Source: Bursaphelenchus xylophilus (lineage: Eukaryota; Nematoda; Chromadorea; Rhabditida; Aphelenchoididae). Taken from it: a DNA stretch of 64,000 nt. The notes below the pieces were generated by a model, which saw nothing but the letters and a program-made list of their open reading frames with translations, was not told where the DNA came from and made no database searches. Shown here in pieces: positions 1-9,921 of the stretch. The translations under genes and the position numbers were made by a program. Within the stretch, counting starts at the first letter, position 1, and every line of letters starts with the position of its first letter. The stretch is taken from NCBI GenBank assembly GCA_904066235.2, contig CAJFCV020000005.1:9109501-9173500 (forward strand), in the 5' to 3' direction.

Positions 1-31
1 TACAACACAAGGCCAGGACAATGATCTTCAT
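1..31 (-). CDS. 5' end of a secreted-protein gene running off the left edge
   Basis: On the minus strand an ATG at 29-31 opens a frame reading MKIIVLALCC up to the window edge. A basic residue followed by a hydrophobic run is a typical signal-peptide start. A TATATAAG box lies about 50 bases upstream (plus 81-88), the same arrangement as in the neighbouring secreted-protein genes. Only ten residues are visible, so the family cannot be named. Because the next gene to the right is a divergent secreted cysteine protease, a secreted product, possibly another hydrolase, is a reasonable inference but no more. Confidence 0.45.
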   Translation of the reverse strand, partial: MKIIVLALCC

Positions 32-80
32 ACTGGTTGAAGACTCTGTCGATTGATACTTGCCAACCGGTCTTCTTCCC

Positions 81-88
81 TTATATAG
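81..88 (-). promoter_or_regulatory. TATA box of the left-edge gene
   Basis: The minus strand reads TATATAAG here, about 50 bases before the ATG at 31. Together with the TATA box at 404-410 it makes the 440-bp gap 32-471 a candidate divergent promoter. I see no other gene in that gap. Confidence 0.45.
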
Positions 89-403
89 TCCTTTCTTCTT
101 GTTTTCTGTTTGCTTTTGCAATGAAGAGACATTCCTGGTATAATTAGTTCGCAAATTCAAAATCTCCGTGAATATTTGAATTTGAAACCACAGGATTGTT
201 ACTCCCGAAAAAATTTATGCGAATTCTCGGTAGCGATTTTATTTGAACAGACAATTTCCGGTTCAGGATAACGTTCTTTTTGGCTTGGGGGTTCAACCGC
301 CCTCTTCCCATGTTTAGACAGATAGAGCGTTCATTCGGAGAATTTTTTTTATTTTGCAACGCCTGTTTCTCAGAACTGTAAATATTTTCATCCTTCTGAG
401 GCC

Positions 404-410
404 TATAAAA
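404..410 (+). promoter_or_regulatory. TATA box of the cysteine protease gene
   Basis: TATAAAA lies 62 bases upstream of the ATG at 472, with no splice acceptor between. A GATA-type site (TTATC, 429-433) lies between the box and the ATG. In nematodes such sites are bound by intestinal GATA factors of the ELT-2 type, so gut expression is an inference. Confidence 0.5.
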
Positions 411-471
411 AGCCAATTCAAATTTAATTTTATCACATCAACCCAAGTCTGCATATCCGCAAGATATCAGA

Positions 472-1790
472 ATGCGGTATATTTCTTGTTTGATTCTGGT
501 CACCCTCTTGACTACAGTATCCTCCGCGTTGTTGGATAAGCTTGGAAAAACGCAGCCCAGTGAACTCGTGAAGACCAAGTTTGAAAAGAAAGATTTGGAT
601 GACATCTTTGACAAAGAAGCCTTTGACAAGTTGGAGGAACTCTTCAAGGAGAACAAGACCCACGAATTCATCGACAATTTGAAGGGACTCAGTGACAACG
701 CAAAGAAATCCCTGAAACTCTCTACCGAATTCCGTCAAAATCTGGACTCCAATGATAGCAAGCACTTCAACAAATTCTTTGCATTCATCGCAAAGTAAGT
801 ATGCAATTCGTATGAGCTCACATCTTGCAGGTACGAAAAGGAGTACCACAATCACACCCACGTCTCTGAGAGCTTCAAAAGATTCAAATCTACTCTGAAA
901 AGAATTGAGGATAGACAGAAGGAGAGCCCCAAGGCCAAATTTGGCATCAACCAATTCTCAGACCTGACTCCAGAAGAATTCATCGCCAAACACACGGGAC
1001 TCAAGGGAGTTGAGCACCTCAAGGAGCTCCATAAGAATACCAACAGCTCTAATTTGCTCCGCTCAAAGAGAGACACCTCCCAGATTCCTTGCAACTTTGA
1101 TTGGAGAGAACATAATGGAGTTACCCCTGTGCAGAACCAGGGTGGTTGTGGATGTTGCTATGCATTTCAGTCTGTTGGTGTTGTAGAAAGCCAACACCTT
1201 ATCCATACCGGGCAGACTCTCCATCTTAGTGAGGAGCAGGTTATTGCGTGTACCTTCAACGTCTCCAAGTACACCAGCAACGGAGGCTGTAATGGCGGTA
1301 CGACTCCGGGAGTGTTGGACTACGTCATTGACAATGGAATCACACTCGCAGAAGATTTCAAATACACTTCCGGAGATGGGGATCACACAGTCCCCCCTTG
1401 CCCTAGCGGAAAGCCCTATGCCACCAGGATCACAAAACAAGAGTTCTTACCGCAGTACGACGAGGACAACGTGGCCAAGATTGTGTATGAAGTGGGACCA
1501 GTTGCATCCGGTAAGTCTGAAGTACTAATATTCGCATGTTCTCTCTAGGTATTGATGCCGGCGGCATTCAAGATTATAAGAGTGGGATCCTCGACGTTGC
1601 CGAACCCTCGGGCGGTTGGTCCATCAATCATGGTGTCGTCATCGTTGGGTATGGAGTGGAAAATGGCACCAAGTACTGGATCTTCAAGAACTCGTGGGGA
1701 GTCGGATGGGGCGACCAAGGATTCTTCAAGGTGAAACGCGGCGTTAACTCTCTTGCCATGTCCGAATTCAATTATGCTGCGTACTTCTGA
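472..1790 (+). CDS. Secreted papain-family (C1A) cysteine protease, cathepsin L-like
   Basis: Exons 472-794, 831-1510 and 1549-1790 (introns of 36 and 38 bp) encode 414 residues. A signal peptide (about 1-19) precedes an I29-type inhibitor prodomain containing [16 protein letters not shown] basic RSKR stretch lies just before the mature domain, which starts near the FDWRE motif. The papain machinery is complete: oxyanion Gln211, Cys217, His362 ([11 protein letters not shown]) and Asn382 (KNSWG), plus the GCNGG motif. The segment around the catalytic Cys reads GGCGCCYAF where papains usually have GxCGSCWAF, so Ser is replaced by Cys and Trp by Tyr. It should hydrolyse proteins in the gut lumen, lysosome or secretions. 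It is divergent to a second secreted-protein gene and shares its promoter region. The family call is firm; the subfamily is less certain. Confidence 0.93.
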
Positions 1791-1937
1791 TCGCTCACAG
1801 TTGTAGAAATTTATTCTTGACGTAACTTTTTGTATAAATACCGTCGATATCTTTTTTTTGGAAATTGGACTTGGGTCTTTTTTGCTTTGGTTTATGCCCT
1901 ACAGGCATCTGACGGTTTAACGTTTTTAGAGACTATA
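1791..1937. other. 3' flank of the cysteine protease gene
   Basis: This short AT-rich flank leads into the TA target site of the next element at 1936-1937. I see no canonical AATAAA; GTATAAATA near 1831 is the closest candidate. Confidence 0.3.
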
Positions 1938-3168
1938 CAGGGTGACCCAAAATAACGGAGACAAAAGATTTCCCGTTTTTTCTGCGGCCTATGAAGATTC
2001 ATGAGTGATTCCTTATTTATACTACAGTACCACGTTAGTGTAGTTTTATATACCGGAAGTTTTGTTGTACGACGCTCTTGTGCCTTGAACCACATCAATA
2101 TATCCGGTTGACTCGGACCTTTCTGCCCGTGGGGTCTTTTTGCAAGAAAGCTGCCTTACTCAAAAAAGAAAATTCGGAATAGTTTGAGATTTGCTGTGCT
2201 TAATTATCATAATATGGCCTTTAAAACGAGCCATCGTACTAAGCTCAGCTATCGATGGTTCAAAAGTTACAGCCGAGTATTTTCAGGGAGTTGAAGTGCA
2301 AAAATCGGCCTTTTTTGGAAATGTATCGGTAAAAAGGAGTTTAAATGTTAGATAAGGCAAAATGTAATATGAGTTACTAGAACATGATTAAAGGAACACC
2401 GTAAAACCAAAAGAGAAACATTTTGTAACTGCTACGGAATGCTATTTGGTAATCACTAGAATTGTGCCTTGTTTTTGCCTTAGGCGGAATACCAGTCGAG
2501 CCGGTGACACATAAAGACCGAAAGTGCCCTAGGCCGATTCTCAAGAGTCGTATTCATAAGTGTACAAGAGCAGAATGCGCCGTTTTTATCTATCTTGTCA
2601 TTTTGTTATCGATAACCCATCTTTCTCAAAGCCGCGTGCCATGGGGTAGTTCTGGGCGAGAAACTTGTCAAGGAAAATCTGTTGCAACCAGCAAGCAATC
2701 ACAGCTTTTTCCAGAATTATTGTATTTATGAATAGAATAAGTTCTAGCGGTTTTAGCTTTATTCTAAAAAAACTGAATTTTTTATCGAAAAAATTTGGAA
2801 AAAATGGCGATCTTCAATGTTGAGATTGGTACCACCGTAGAAATAAAAACCGTAGCCCAGAAACCTACATAACTGCTTGCTTAGAGACGTAGTAGTCTAG
2901 CAAAACAAATGAACTTGCCATTTCTGCGGCTGTTGTACAGCCATGCTCTACACAACACAAAGGAACCAAAATTGAGGACCAAAAAAACGACGCAAGGCAT
3001 TTTTGTTAAGCTGTAACTTTTTCCTGCGACATGATGACTCCGCCAAATTTTCGTGGATTATAGAGAAAGTCTTATAGAATATTACCCACTGTCGCTTGTG
3101 TTTCTATAACGCCCGGGTTTCGCGGTGGGCCCTTCCAAAATTTGTCTCCGTTATTTTGGGTCACCCTG
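1938..3168. mobile_element. Non-autonomous Tc1/mariner-like element, TIR CAGGGTGACCC
   Basis: The left end begins CAGGGTGACCCAAAATAACG and the right end at 3168 is its reverse complement over about 28 bp. Both sides are flanked by TA (1936-1937 and 3169-3170), the target duplication of the Tc1/mariner superfamily. The 1.2-kb interior has only short open frames, none recognisable as a DD[D/E] transposase, so the element looks non-autonomous. The TA at its right end is also the left target site of the next element. Confidence 0.75.
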
Positions 3169-3170
3169 TA

Positions 3171-4645
3171 CTGGTTGACAAAATTTTCTTTCCACCTCGT
3201 ATCTCGGGAACTGCTGGGCCTAGAACCTCAAAATTCGGCATAGAAACATCATGGGACAATCTAACACCGTACCCAAAAAATCATACCATTTGATGCACTT
3301 TCAGTGCACTTTTTATGCAATCGGCAAAAAAAGAGGTGACAAAATTTTCTTTCCACTTTGGAAGAACGTTTGTAAATTAAAAGCCAAAGGCATGATTGTG
3401 GTATCGTTGTGATCGCGAAGAAGTCCTCTTTCTATCCGTGTCACAATTTGACAGGAGTTTTCGTTTGTTCGCCCTTGGGCGTCTGCTCATCATTGCGTTG
3501 TCCGTTTTCGGCCAAATTGGTGGACAGAGAAGCTCGCAGAAGGCCCAATGAGATGAAACTGCCCTTAAAAAATCTGGCATTTATGTCTGCAACATTGTTT
3601 ACACCAGCATTAAAATTAGATTTAATTTAAGTGTGTTGCGTGGGAAAAAGCGCCACCTTTAGAGTGCGCGAAACCGGGAAATTGCTTATGTACAGAATGG
3701 AAACGTCGAAATGACATGCCTTTGCAGTACATATGGCGTATTTTAGGTATTATACGACCGTATGTGTTGAAGCCTACCGTCTTACCTTACCCCCTGTGGT
3801 CTATGTCGTCTTAGGTAATACAGGTTGTTGCACTACATGACGGAGAGGCATTACCATAACTTAAAATTGATATATTGGGAAATTTGACTGCCAGACTACT
3901 TTAATACATTGAGATTGACCCGCCTTTAACGTTTTTGCTACGACAAATAATTTGCCCGGGAAGCTTAGGGTTGCAAATCTTGCACATGGGGCATGGGGAA
4001 CCATTCTTCTGCTCACAACTAAGCGCGACATCAGATACTAAAATCTTCGGTATTTTTAAAGTCTGCAGTATCATAGAAAATATATCAGCAGGAAAAGTTA
4101 TTTGAATTATCTGCAGTATTCCCATAATAACGTAATTTTCTGGCAACGAGAGGCTTGGAAGTGCACATTTTCCCATGCAACACACTTAAATTGAATCTAA
4201 TTTTAATGCCGGTGTAAAAAATGTTGCAGATATAAATACCAGATTTTTTAAGGGCAGTTTCATCTCATTGGTCCTTCTGCGAGCTTCTCTGTCCACCAAT
4301 TTGGCCGAAAACGGACAACGCAATGATGAGCAGACGCCCAAGGGCGAACAAACGAAAACTCCTGTCAAATTGTGACACGGATAGAAAGAGGACTTCTTCG
4401 CGATCACAACGATACCACAATCATGCCTTTGGCTTTTAATTTACAAACGTTCTTCCAAAGTGGAAAGAAAATTTTGTCACCTCTTTTTTTGCCGATTGCA
4501 TAAAAAGTGCACTGAAAGTGCATCAAATGGTATGATTTTTTGGGTATGGTGTTAGATTGTCCCATGATGTTTCTATGCCGAATTTTGAGGTTCTAGGCCC
4601 AGCAGTTCCCGAGATACGAGGTGGAAAGAAAATTTTGTCAACCAG
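3171..4645. mobile_element. Inverted-repeat (foldback-like) DNA element with about 480-bp arms
   Basis: The arms 3169-3648 and 4167-4647 are reverse complements with few mismatches. Each starts at a TA followed by CTGGTTGACAAAATTTTC, and the unique centre is about 520 bp. Each arm carries the same 73-codon open frame in opposite orientation (3409-3630 and 4186-4407), which is a by-product of the duplication and not evidence for a gene. No transposase is visible. The TA flanks suggest mobilisation by a Tc1/mariner-type transposase. Confidence 0.75.
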
Positions 4646-4647
4646 TA

Positions 4648-5089
4648 TAGCTTCACTCTCCTGAAAGTTTTATTAACCATGTTAAACAAGGGGCACGTTT
4701 AATCTGTTGAAGTCCCGCTTAAAGTCGAACCAGTCACATTATGGGAGAATTCTCCAGACTTTGCCAATAAAAACATTTATTTACTTTAACCGCATGCATC
4801 TTCTATTCCAAATACAAATTGAATTGCAGTTTTCATTTGCGTTAATTTTTGATATGTAAAGACAACGAGAAGAGTAGTCCTCTATTCTGATGTGGTCTGA
4901 TAAATAATGCGTGGTATCATGATAAGCGTTGATTGCGTCCATTGAAATTTTTTTAATTAACCCGAAAAGGGATAGGCAGCAATCTAACGAGCCGATCGTT
5001 ATCAACGCCTACTTAGCCCTTGCCCCAGATCCATTTATACTACAGACTGTTTATTTGATTTACAAACAGTCTTCCAAATCATCGCAAAC
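4648..5089. other. Upstream region of the first aspartic-protease-like gene
   Basis: This is AT-rich non-coding sequence. A GATA-type site (TTATCAA, about 5000) lies 90 bases before the ATG at 5090. There is no clear TATAAA, only TTTATAC near 5034. Nothing else stands out. Confidence 0.3.
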
Positions 5090-7941
5090 ATGGTGATCAA
5101 ATTGTTGGTGGCGGCGTTGCTGGCCGAAACGTTTGTTGCCGAGACATTTCGAATGCCCCTTCGGAGGGTAAAGAACGAGGCCAAGAATGTTCTGGGTGGA
5201 CGATTGGAGTATTTGGATAATGCTTTTGTGGGTAAGTCAGCTTCCGACGCACGTAACAAACACTCCGCAATTTTCTGGCTGCTGACTTAAAATTAAGTCA
5301 ATTCTTGTTTTAAAAAAGGTCTACAATGTAATCGAGCGGGTCACAATGAATAACAGTATATATTTAGTTATTCTAACACTAAAATCACACCATCTTCAGG
5401 TGTAATTTCCCTCGGAACCCCCCTTCAAGACTTCAATGTTGCCTTCGACTTTAACAGTTCTCTCCTTTGGGTTCCTTCTCCAGACTGTAAATGCGAAGAA
5501 GATTGTAAAATCCGTAAGTATTTTTGCCAATTATTAAATGCCCTTTAGCCGAGATTTGCTCCGACCAATGTGGAGCACACTGCTGCAGCGAAGGAGATAT
5601 CCCAGAAGACTTGGTGAAGCCCGCTGACTCCGAATTGACCGGAACTTGTACCCACAAACTTGCATTTGACATCAACGGCTCTCAAACATTCTTCACACGT
5701 AAGTTAAAAAAACACTAAAGAGTCTCGAAAAGTATACTGCTGGCACTCTCCTACCACAGACCAAAAAAACGATGACTCTTCTCTTTTTAGTCGGCAAGAC
5801 CGCTGAGGTCAAATACGACGGAGTTACATTGAAGGCCAAGGTTGCATATGATCAACTGAGCCTTGGCGCACGTCATCGCCCCGGTCTCACCGTCAAAAAT
5901 GTTCAATTCGGTCTGGTCAAGGAATTCCCCACCACTTATGAACACAACGCCTTTGATGGAGTCTTTGGCCTCGCTATTGCCAACGGCAAAAACGAAAAGA
6001 GTGTCATCAAGCAATTGGCTAGCCGCAATCTCCTTCCCGAGCCAGTCGTCACTCTCTGGTTGAACAGCATGGAAGAGACCGCTATTGTCGACGGTATCTT
6101 GTCCTTTGGTTCTGTTGATGACCGTGTTTGTAATGTCGACAAGTTGGAATACATCCCTATCACTTCGACCAAGGCCTGGGAATTTCCTGTATGGTCGGGT
6201 AAATTGGGAACCCGGGCCAGCTTCGATACGGTCTCTAAGGTAACGAAAACTGCTATAGGTCCCATAAAAGGTATATGTATATAAAGGTGGTCATACAAGA
6301 ATTCAGAATTTTTTTTTCCCAAATCGCAATTTTCGGTGCACAAAAAAGTCGACGGCGGGCGCACACTTGCGGGCAACCACTTTGCGGGCAACCAGTTTGC
6401 GGGCAAATTTTTTGCGGGCAGCCACTTTGCGGGCAGCCGACATTTGCGGCCAGCACCGGCATTTGCGGGCAGCCTGGGACATTTGCGGGCAGGGTCGACA
6501 GTTGCGGGCAGCCTGGAAGATTTGCGGGCAGCCGACATTTGCGGGCAACCGACACCTGATTGTGAGGGTAACAGGATGGACGTGGAAAAATTACTATGAT
6601 ATTTTGGAAGTTTTCCGACATTTGCGGGCAACCGGCACTTGAGGATAACAAGGTGGAGGTGGAAAAATTACTTCGATATTTTGGAAGTTTTCCGACATTT
6701 GCGGGCAGGCAATACTTGCGGGAAACCGACATTTGCGGGCAACAGTTCCAAAAGTTCCTATACAGTCTGTATGACTGTTTTTTTCTGTTGCCCGCAAATG
6801 TCGGCTGGCCGCAAGCGTCGGCTGCGCGCAAATGTCGGCAAATTTCCAAAATATCGCAGTAATATTTTCACCTCCACCCTGTTACCCTCAGGTGCCGGTT
6901 GCCCGCAAATGTCGGCTGCCCGCAAGTGTCGGTTGCCCGCAAGTGTCCCAGGCTGCCCGCAAGTGTCTCAGCTGCCCGCAAATGTTTCAGCTGCCCGCAA
7001 ATGTGACCCCCCAAATTTTGCCCGCAAAGTGGATGCCCGCAAAAAATTTGCAACCTAGTCGACGCCCAAGTTGAAAAATTTCAAATAATTGTAGGTTGTC
7101 TAGCTTCTACCGCAGGGCATTGTCACACTGCTAAGTCAAAGAAAAAAACCGATTTTTCCTTCAACGTCCTGTTTTGGGGTATCGAACTTGGGACCACCAA
7201 AAGGTCTACTAAATTAATTTTCTTGGCTCCCGTTGATGGTCAATAATGTGCAGTGGGACTTCATTTAAAAATCAGAATGTACATATAAGCCCATGATTTG
7301 CAGCGACGTAAGCATGCGGTAAAATTTTTTTTGGAAAAATTGAGTTTTTCGTCTTTCCAAAAGTTTTACATCGACGGTTGTTACACTCTAAGATGTAAAA
7401 TCGCTCCAACCGCTACACCACTAGATAACAGCAATAATTCTCTACAAAATGGTACTTGTTTCGTTTAAATCCGTCCACGTTGAGCAGAGTTACACAAAAA
7501 ACAAAAAAAATTGAGTCTTTTGGCAGCTACTGCACATTCTATTCCCTTCCAAAATATACGAACCTTTTTCAGGGAGTTATCGATATAAACATTGTTGGGT
7601 TGGTCGTACCTAAGAAGTTCTTTGACTTTGTTACTAGCCACCTCTTCGCTTCTAAAGACCCCATCTCGGGTGCCTGGGTCGGCCGATGTCCATCCGCCAG
7701 CTCCACAGATGCTACTTATTACGTCATTGGCCGCTCAACTTATACTATCCATCTGTCTCAACTCACATCTGAAGTCGGGACCGCCCGTTGCGAATTGCTT
7801 TTATCCCCCGCAGAAGACAAGGACTTCTACCAATGGAGATTCGGAGCCGCCTTTTTAAAGAAACACTGCGCTGTTTTGGATTACAACGGCCGAATTGCCT
7901 TCCCCTTGGCCAGAACCGACGTTGATAACATAATTAATTAG
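5090..7941 (+). CDS. Pepsin-family (A1) aspartic protease-like protein, DTG motifs lost
   Basis: Exons 5090-5231, 5400-5513, 5549-5698, 5791-6239 and 7573-7941 join in frame to 407 residues. The A1 fold is recognisable: VISLGTPLQDFNVAFD near the N-terminus, LLWVPS, paired cysteines, FDGVFGLA, and a C-terminal LDYNGRIAFP. The N-terminal hydrophobic stretch looks like a signal peptide. Both catalytic motifs are altered: the N-lobe reads D64-F-N (expected DTG) and the C-lobe D289-I-N. The usual flap YGTG is also absent. The two Asp remain, but peptidase activity is unlikely. Expression, inhibitor-like binding or a scaffold role are inferences. Intron 4 (6240-7572) is unusually long because it carries a foldback repeat. 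An AATAAA signal is at 7956-7961. A tandem paralogue follows. Confidence 0.85.
6345..7065. repeat. Foldback array of GCGGGCA units inside intron 4
   Basis: From about 6353 to 6750 the plus strand carries about 14 irregular units of 15-20 bp built on TTTGCGGGCAGCCGACA. From about 6789 to 7055 the reverse complement (TGCCCGCAAATGTCGGC) appears in about 10 units. A roughly 60-bp spacer containing GATATTTTGGAAGTTTTCCG is duplicated in the left arm and present in reverse in the right arm. GTCGAC lies just outside each end. The transcript of the host gene would contain a long imperfect hairpin here. Related ends occur near 8326, 22750, 26240 and 28850. Confidence 0.8.
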
Positions 7942-7955
7942 TAAAAAACATAACT

Positions 7956-7961
7956 AATAAA
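7956..7961 (+). terminator. Polyadenylation signal
   Basis: AATAAA 15 bases after the stop codon of the first aspartic-protease-like gene. Confidence 0.55.
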
Positions 7962-8545
7962 GTAAATCAAGCATTTTTGAACGGAATTCGTATTATCTGT
8001 TAAGGCCATGAACTGACGGCACCACGCATTTTCGGAATTTGAACACTTTCGGAACCGGTGAAAAATCAAAGATAGGGCTTAGACCTGCCATCTGAACCAT
8101 CTGAATGGATTTATTGTTATTAATCTCAAAATTTTTTTTATTGTTTTTTGATTGTTACTTTTTACTTAAGAATAGTGTAAAACGTATTTTTTTTTTATTT
8201 TCCAAAAACAATTCGATTTAGGGGTTTTCGAGTGCGGGAATTTCGAAAACCATGTTCATTTTTTCTGATTATTGCTTTTTGAAAATTATCAGAATCAGGG
8301 TGTTTCTTTCTTTATGTTGGAAAATGTCGGCTGTCCGCATGTGTCGCGACGCAACTTTTACCCTTCACGAAGGGCTCTCAAGAAAACTCGCAAGAGACAA
8401 GAAATCTTTGGTCACAAGAAACAAAAAATTAAGTGGGCGGCGGTTATCTTAACTCATGATAACTCTGTGGCACACCCCGCCAAAGTCTAATTAAAAAAAC
8501 TTCCCAACAATGATCTTGAATTCCTTTATCAGTTGTCATACACGC
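7962..8545. other. Spacer between the two aspartic-protease-like genes
   Basis: It holds a degenerate single end of the GCGGGCA repeat family near 8326-8352 (GTCGGCTGTCCGCATGTGTC, then GCGAC). Two GATA-type sites in opposite orientation lie at about 8445 (TTATC) and 8456 (TGATAA), about 130 bases before the next ATG and suitable for an intestinal GATA factor. No gene is seen. Confidence 0.35.
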
Positions 8546-8551
8546 TATAAA
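8546..8551 (+). promoter_or_regulatory. TATA box of the second aspartic-protease-like gene
   Basis: TATAAA lies 38 bases upstream of the ATG at 8584, with no intervening splice acceptor. Confidence 0.5.
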
Positions 8552-8583
8552 GACAGCTTTTGTGGAAGTTTCTCATTATACCA

Positions 8584-9898
8584 ATGAAGTCGATTTGCTT
8601 GTCGCTCTTGCTTGCCGCAGCCGTCAGCTCAATTGAAATCCCGATCCAAAGGAGGGTCGTGGCCAGCACTCTCAGTTCGGGAATTCCAGTTGATGTTGAT
8701 ACAGCCTCAAACGCATACGTTGGAGTGATTTCGTTGGGAACTCCAGGTCAAGATTTTAATGTGGCCTTTGATCTGAATACGCCGGCTTTGTGGGTGCCCG
8801 ACTCGGCGTGCTCTTGCAGCGACAGATGCAAAAATGGTAAGAGTTGAACACTGTGTGCGGACTAAAGTATATAACGTTCGAATGCTTTGATCCAGAAGAC
8901 AAAGAAACCGTCTTTTTCTAGAGAAACTTTGCCCTCAGCTTTGTGCTTCCCATTGCTGTACCAAGAGTTTCTTGGTCGACGAGAAGAGTGGCTCGTGCAC
9001 AAACAAAAACGTTTTCGACACACAGAAATCTCGATCATACGTTGGAGGTAAGTGTGTCGTGATTCTCTCTACTTGTTTCCCGTCTGTACATAAAATCTAT
9101 AATTTCTCAGGTAACGCGAACGTCGACCTCAAATTCCTGGGAGACACGGTGAAGGCCGCTACTGGCTACGACACCCTCAGGATTGGACCTCATTATCGGC
9201 CAGGGCTCACCGCCAACAACATTCAATTTGGACGTGTGAAGGACTTCAACCAAGACTACAAACTTGTCAACTACGATGGAGTTTTTGGGCTTGGTTTCAG
9301 TGAAGTTAACGGACTCTCCTCTCCCATCAAACAACTGGCTTCCCATGGAGTCATTCCTTCGGCTCTCCTCACCGCCTACATTTACAACGAAGGTCATAAA
9401 AACACTGTTGATGGTGTTCTGACTATTGGCCAGGTTGACAGAAGACGCTGTGGAGATGTTAAGGTCTTTGCCGAGACCGTCCGTACCGCCAATGCATGGG
9501 TGTTCAGCTCTCCATCCTTCAACATGAGCACGAATTATGGGACAACCAACGGAAGTTGGCTGGGAGTTCTTGACTTCAACACGGATTATATCCAAGTTCC
9601 TCGGACTGCTGTCAAACTCATTCAAAATTACCTGAGTGGCTCCATTGACAAGGACGGTCGTATCATCTATCAGTGCGTTAAGTCTAGCGCTATGTACTTC
9701 AACATTGGCGGCCAACCGTTGGTATTAAACACTGCGACGTTTTCCGAACCTTACGGTGGACAATTGTGCAAACTCAACATTAGAGAAACAGATCCCTCAG
9801 ACAAGTACGCCTTCCGTTATGGTTGGTCAATGTTGCAAAAACATTGCATTGTTCTTGATTACAACGGCAGGCTTGCATTAACTCCTAAGGCTGTCTAA
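8584..9898 (+). CDS. Second pepsin-family (A1) aspartic protease-like protein, DTG motifs lost
   Basis: Exons 8584-8836, 8922-9047 and 9111-9898 encode 388 residues. The start gives a good signal peptide (MKSICLSLLLAAAVSS); an in-frame GTG upstream is ignored. The product aligns along its length with the preceding gene (YVGVISLGTPGQDFNVAFD, HYRPGLTANNIQFG, YDGVFGLG, HCIVLDYNGRLA), so the two arose by tandem duplication. Its intron count is lower: the two introns corresponding to the ones around 6240 and 5232 of the neighbour are absent. The catalytic motifs are D63-L-N and D281-F-N in place of DTG, and the flap tyrosine motif is missing. It is predicted to be a secreted pseudoprotease. AATAAA is at 9906-9911. 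Confidence 0.87.
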
Positions 9899-9905
9899 TT
9901 TACCG

Positions 9906-9911
9906 AATAAA
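9906..9911 (+). terminator. Polyadenylation signal
   Basis: AATAAA eight bases after the stop codon. A TA-flanked transposon begins 11 bases further on. Confidence 0.5.
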
Positions 9912-9921
9912 CCGATATATA

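Noticed and set aside
3409..4407. Two identical 73-codon open frames on opposite strands (3409-3630, 4186-4407) as a duplicated gene
   Set aside because: They lie in the two arms of one inverted-repeat element; the identity follows from the repeat and there are no homology or splice features.
6253..7074. Long overlapping frames rich in CPQM/RKCRLPA or FAGSRHLRA repeats as repeat proteins
   Set aside because: They are translations of the GCGGGCA foldback array in several frames and lie inside an intron.
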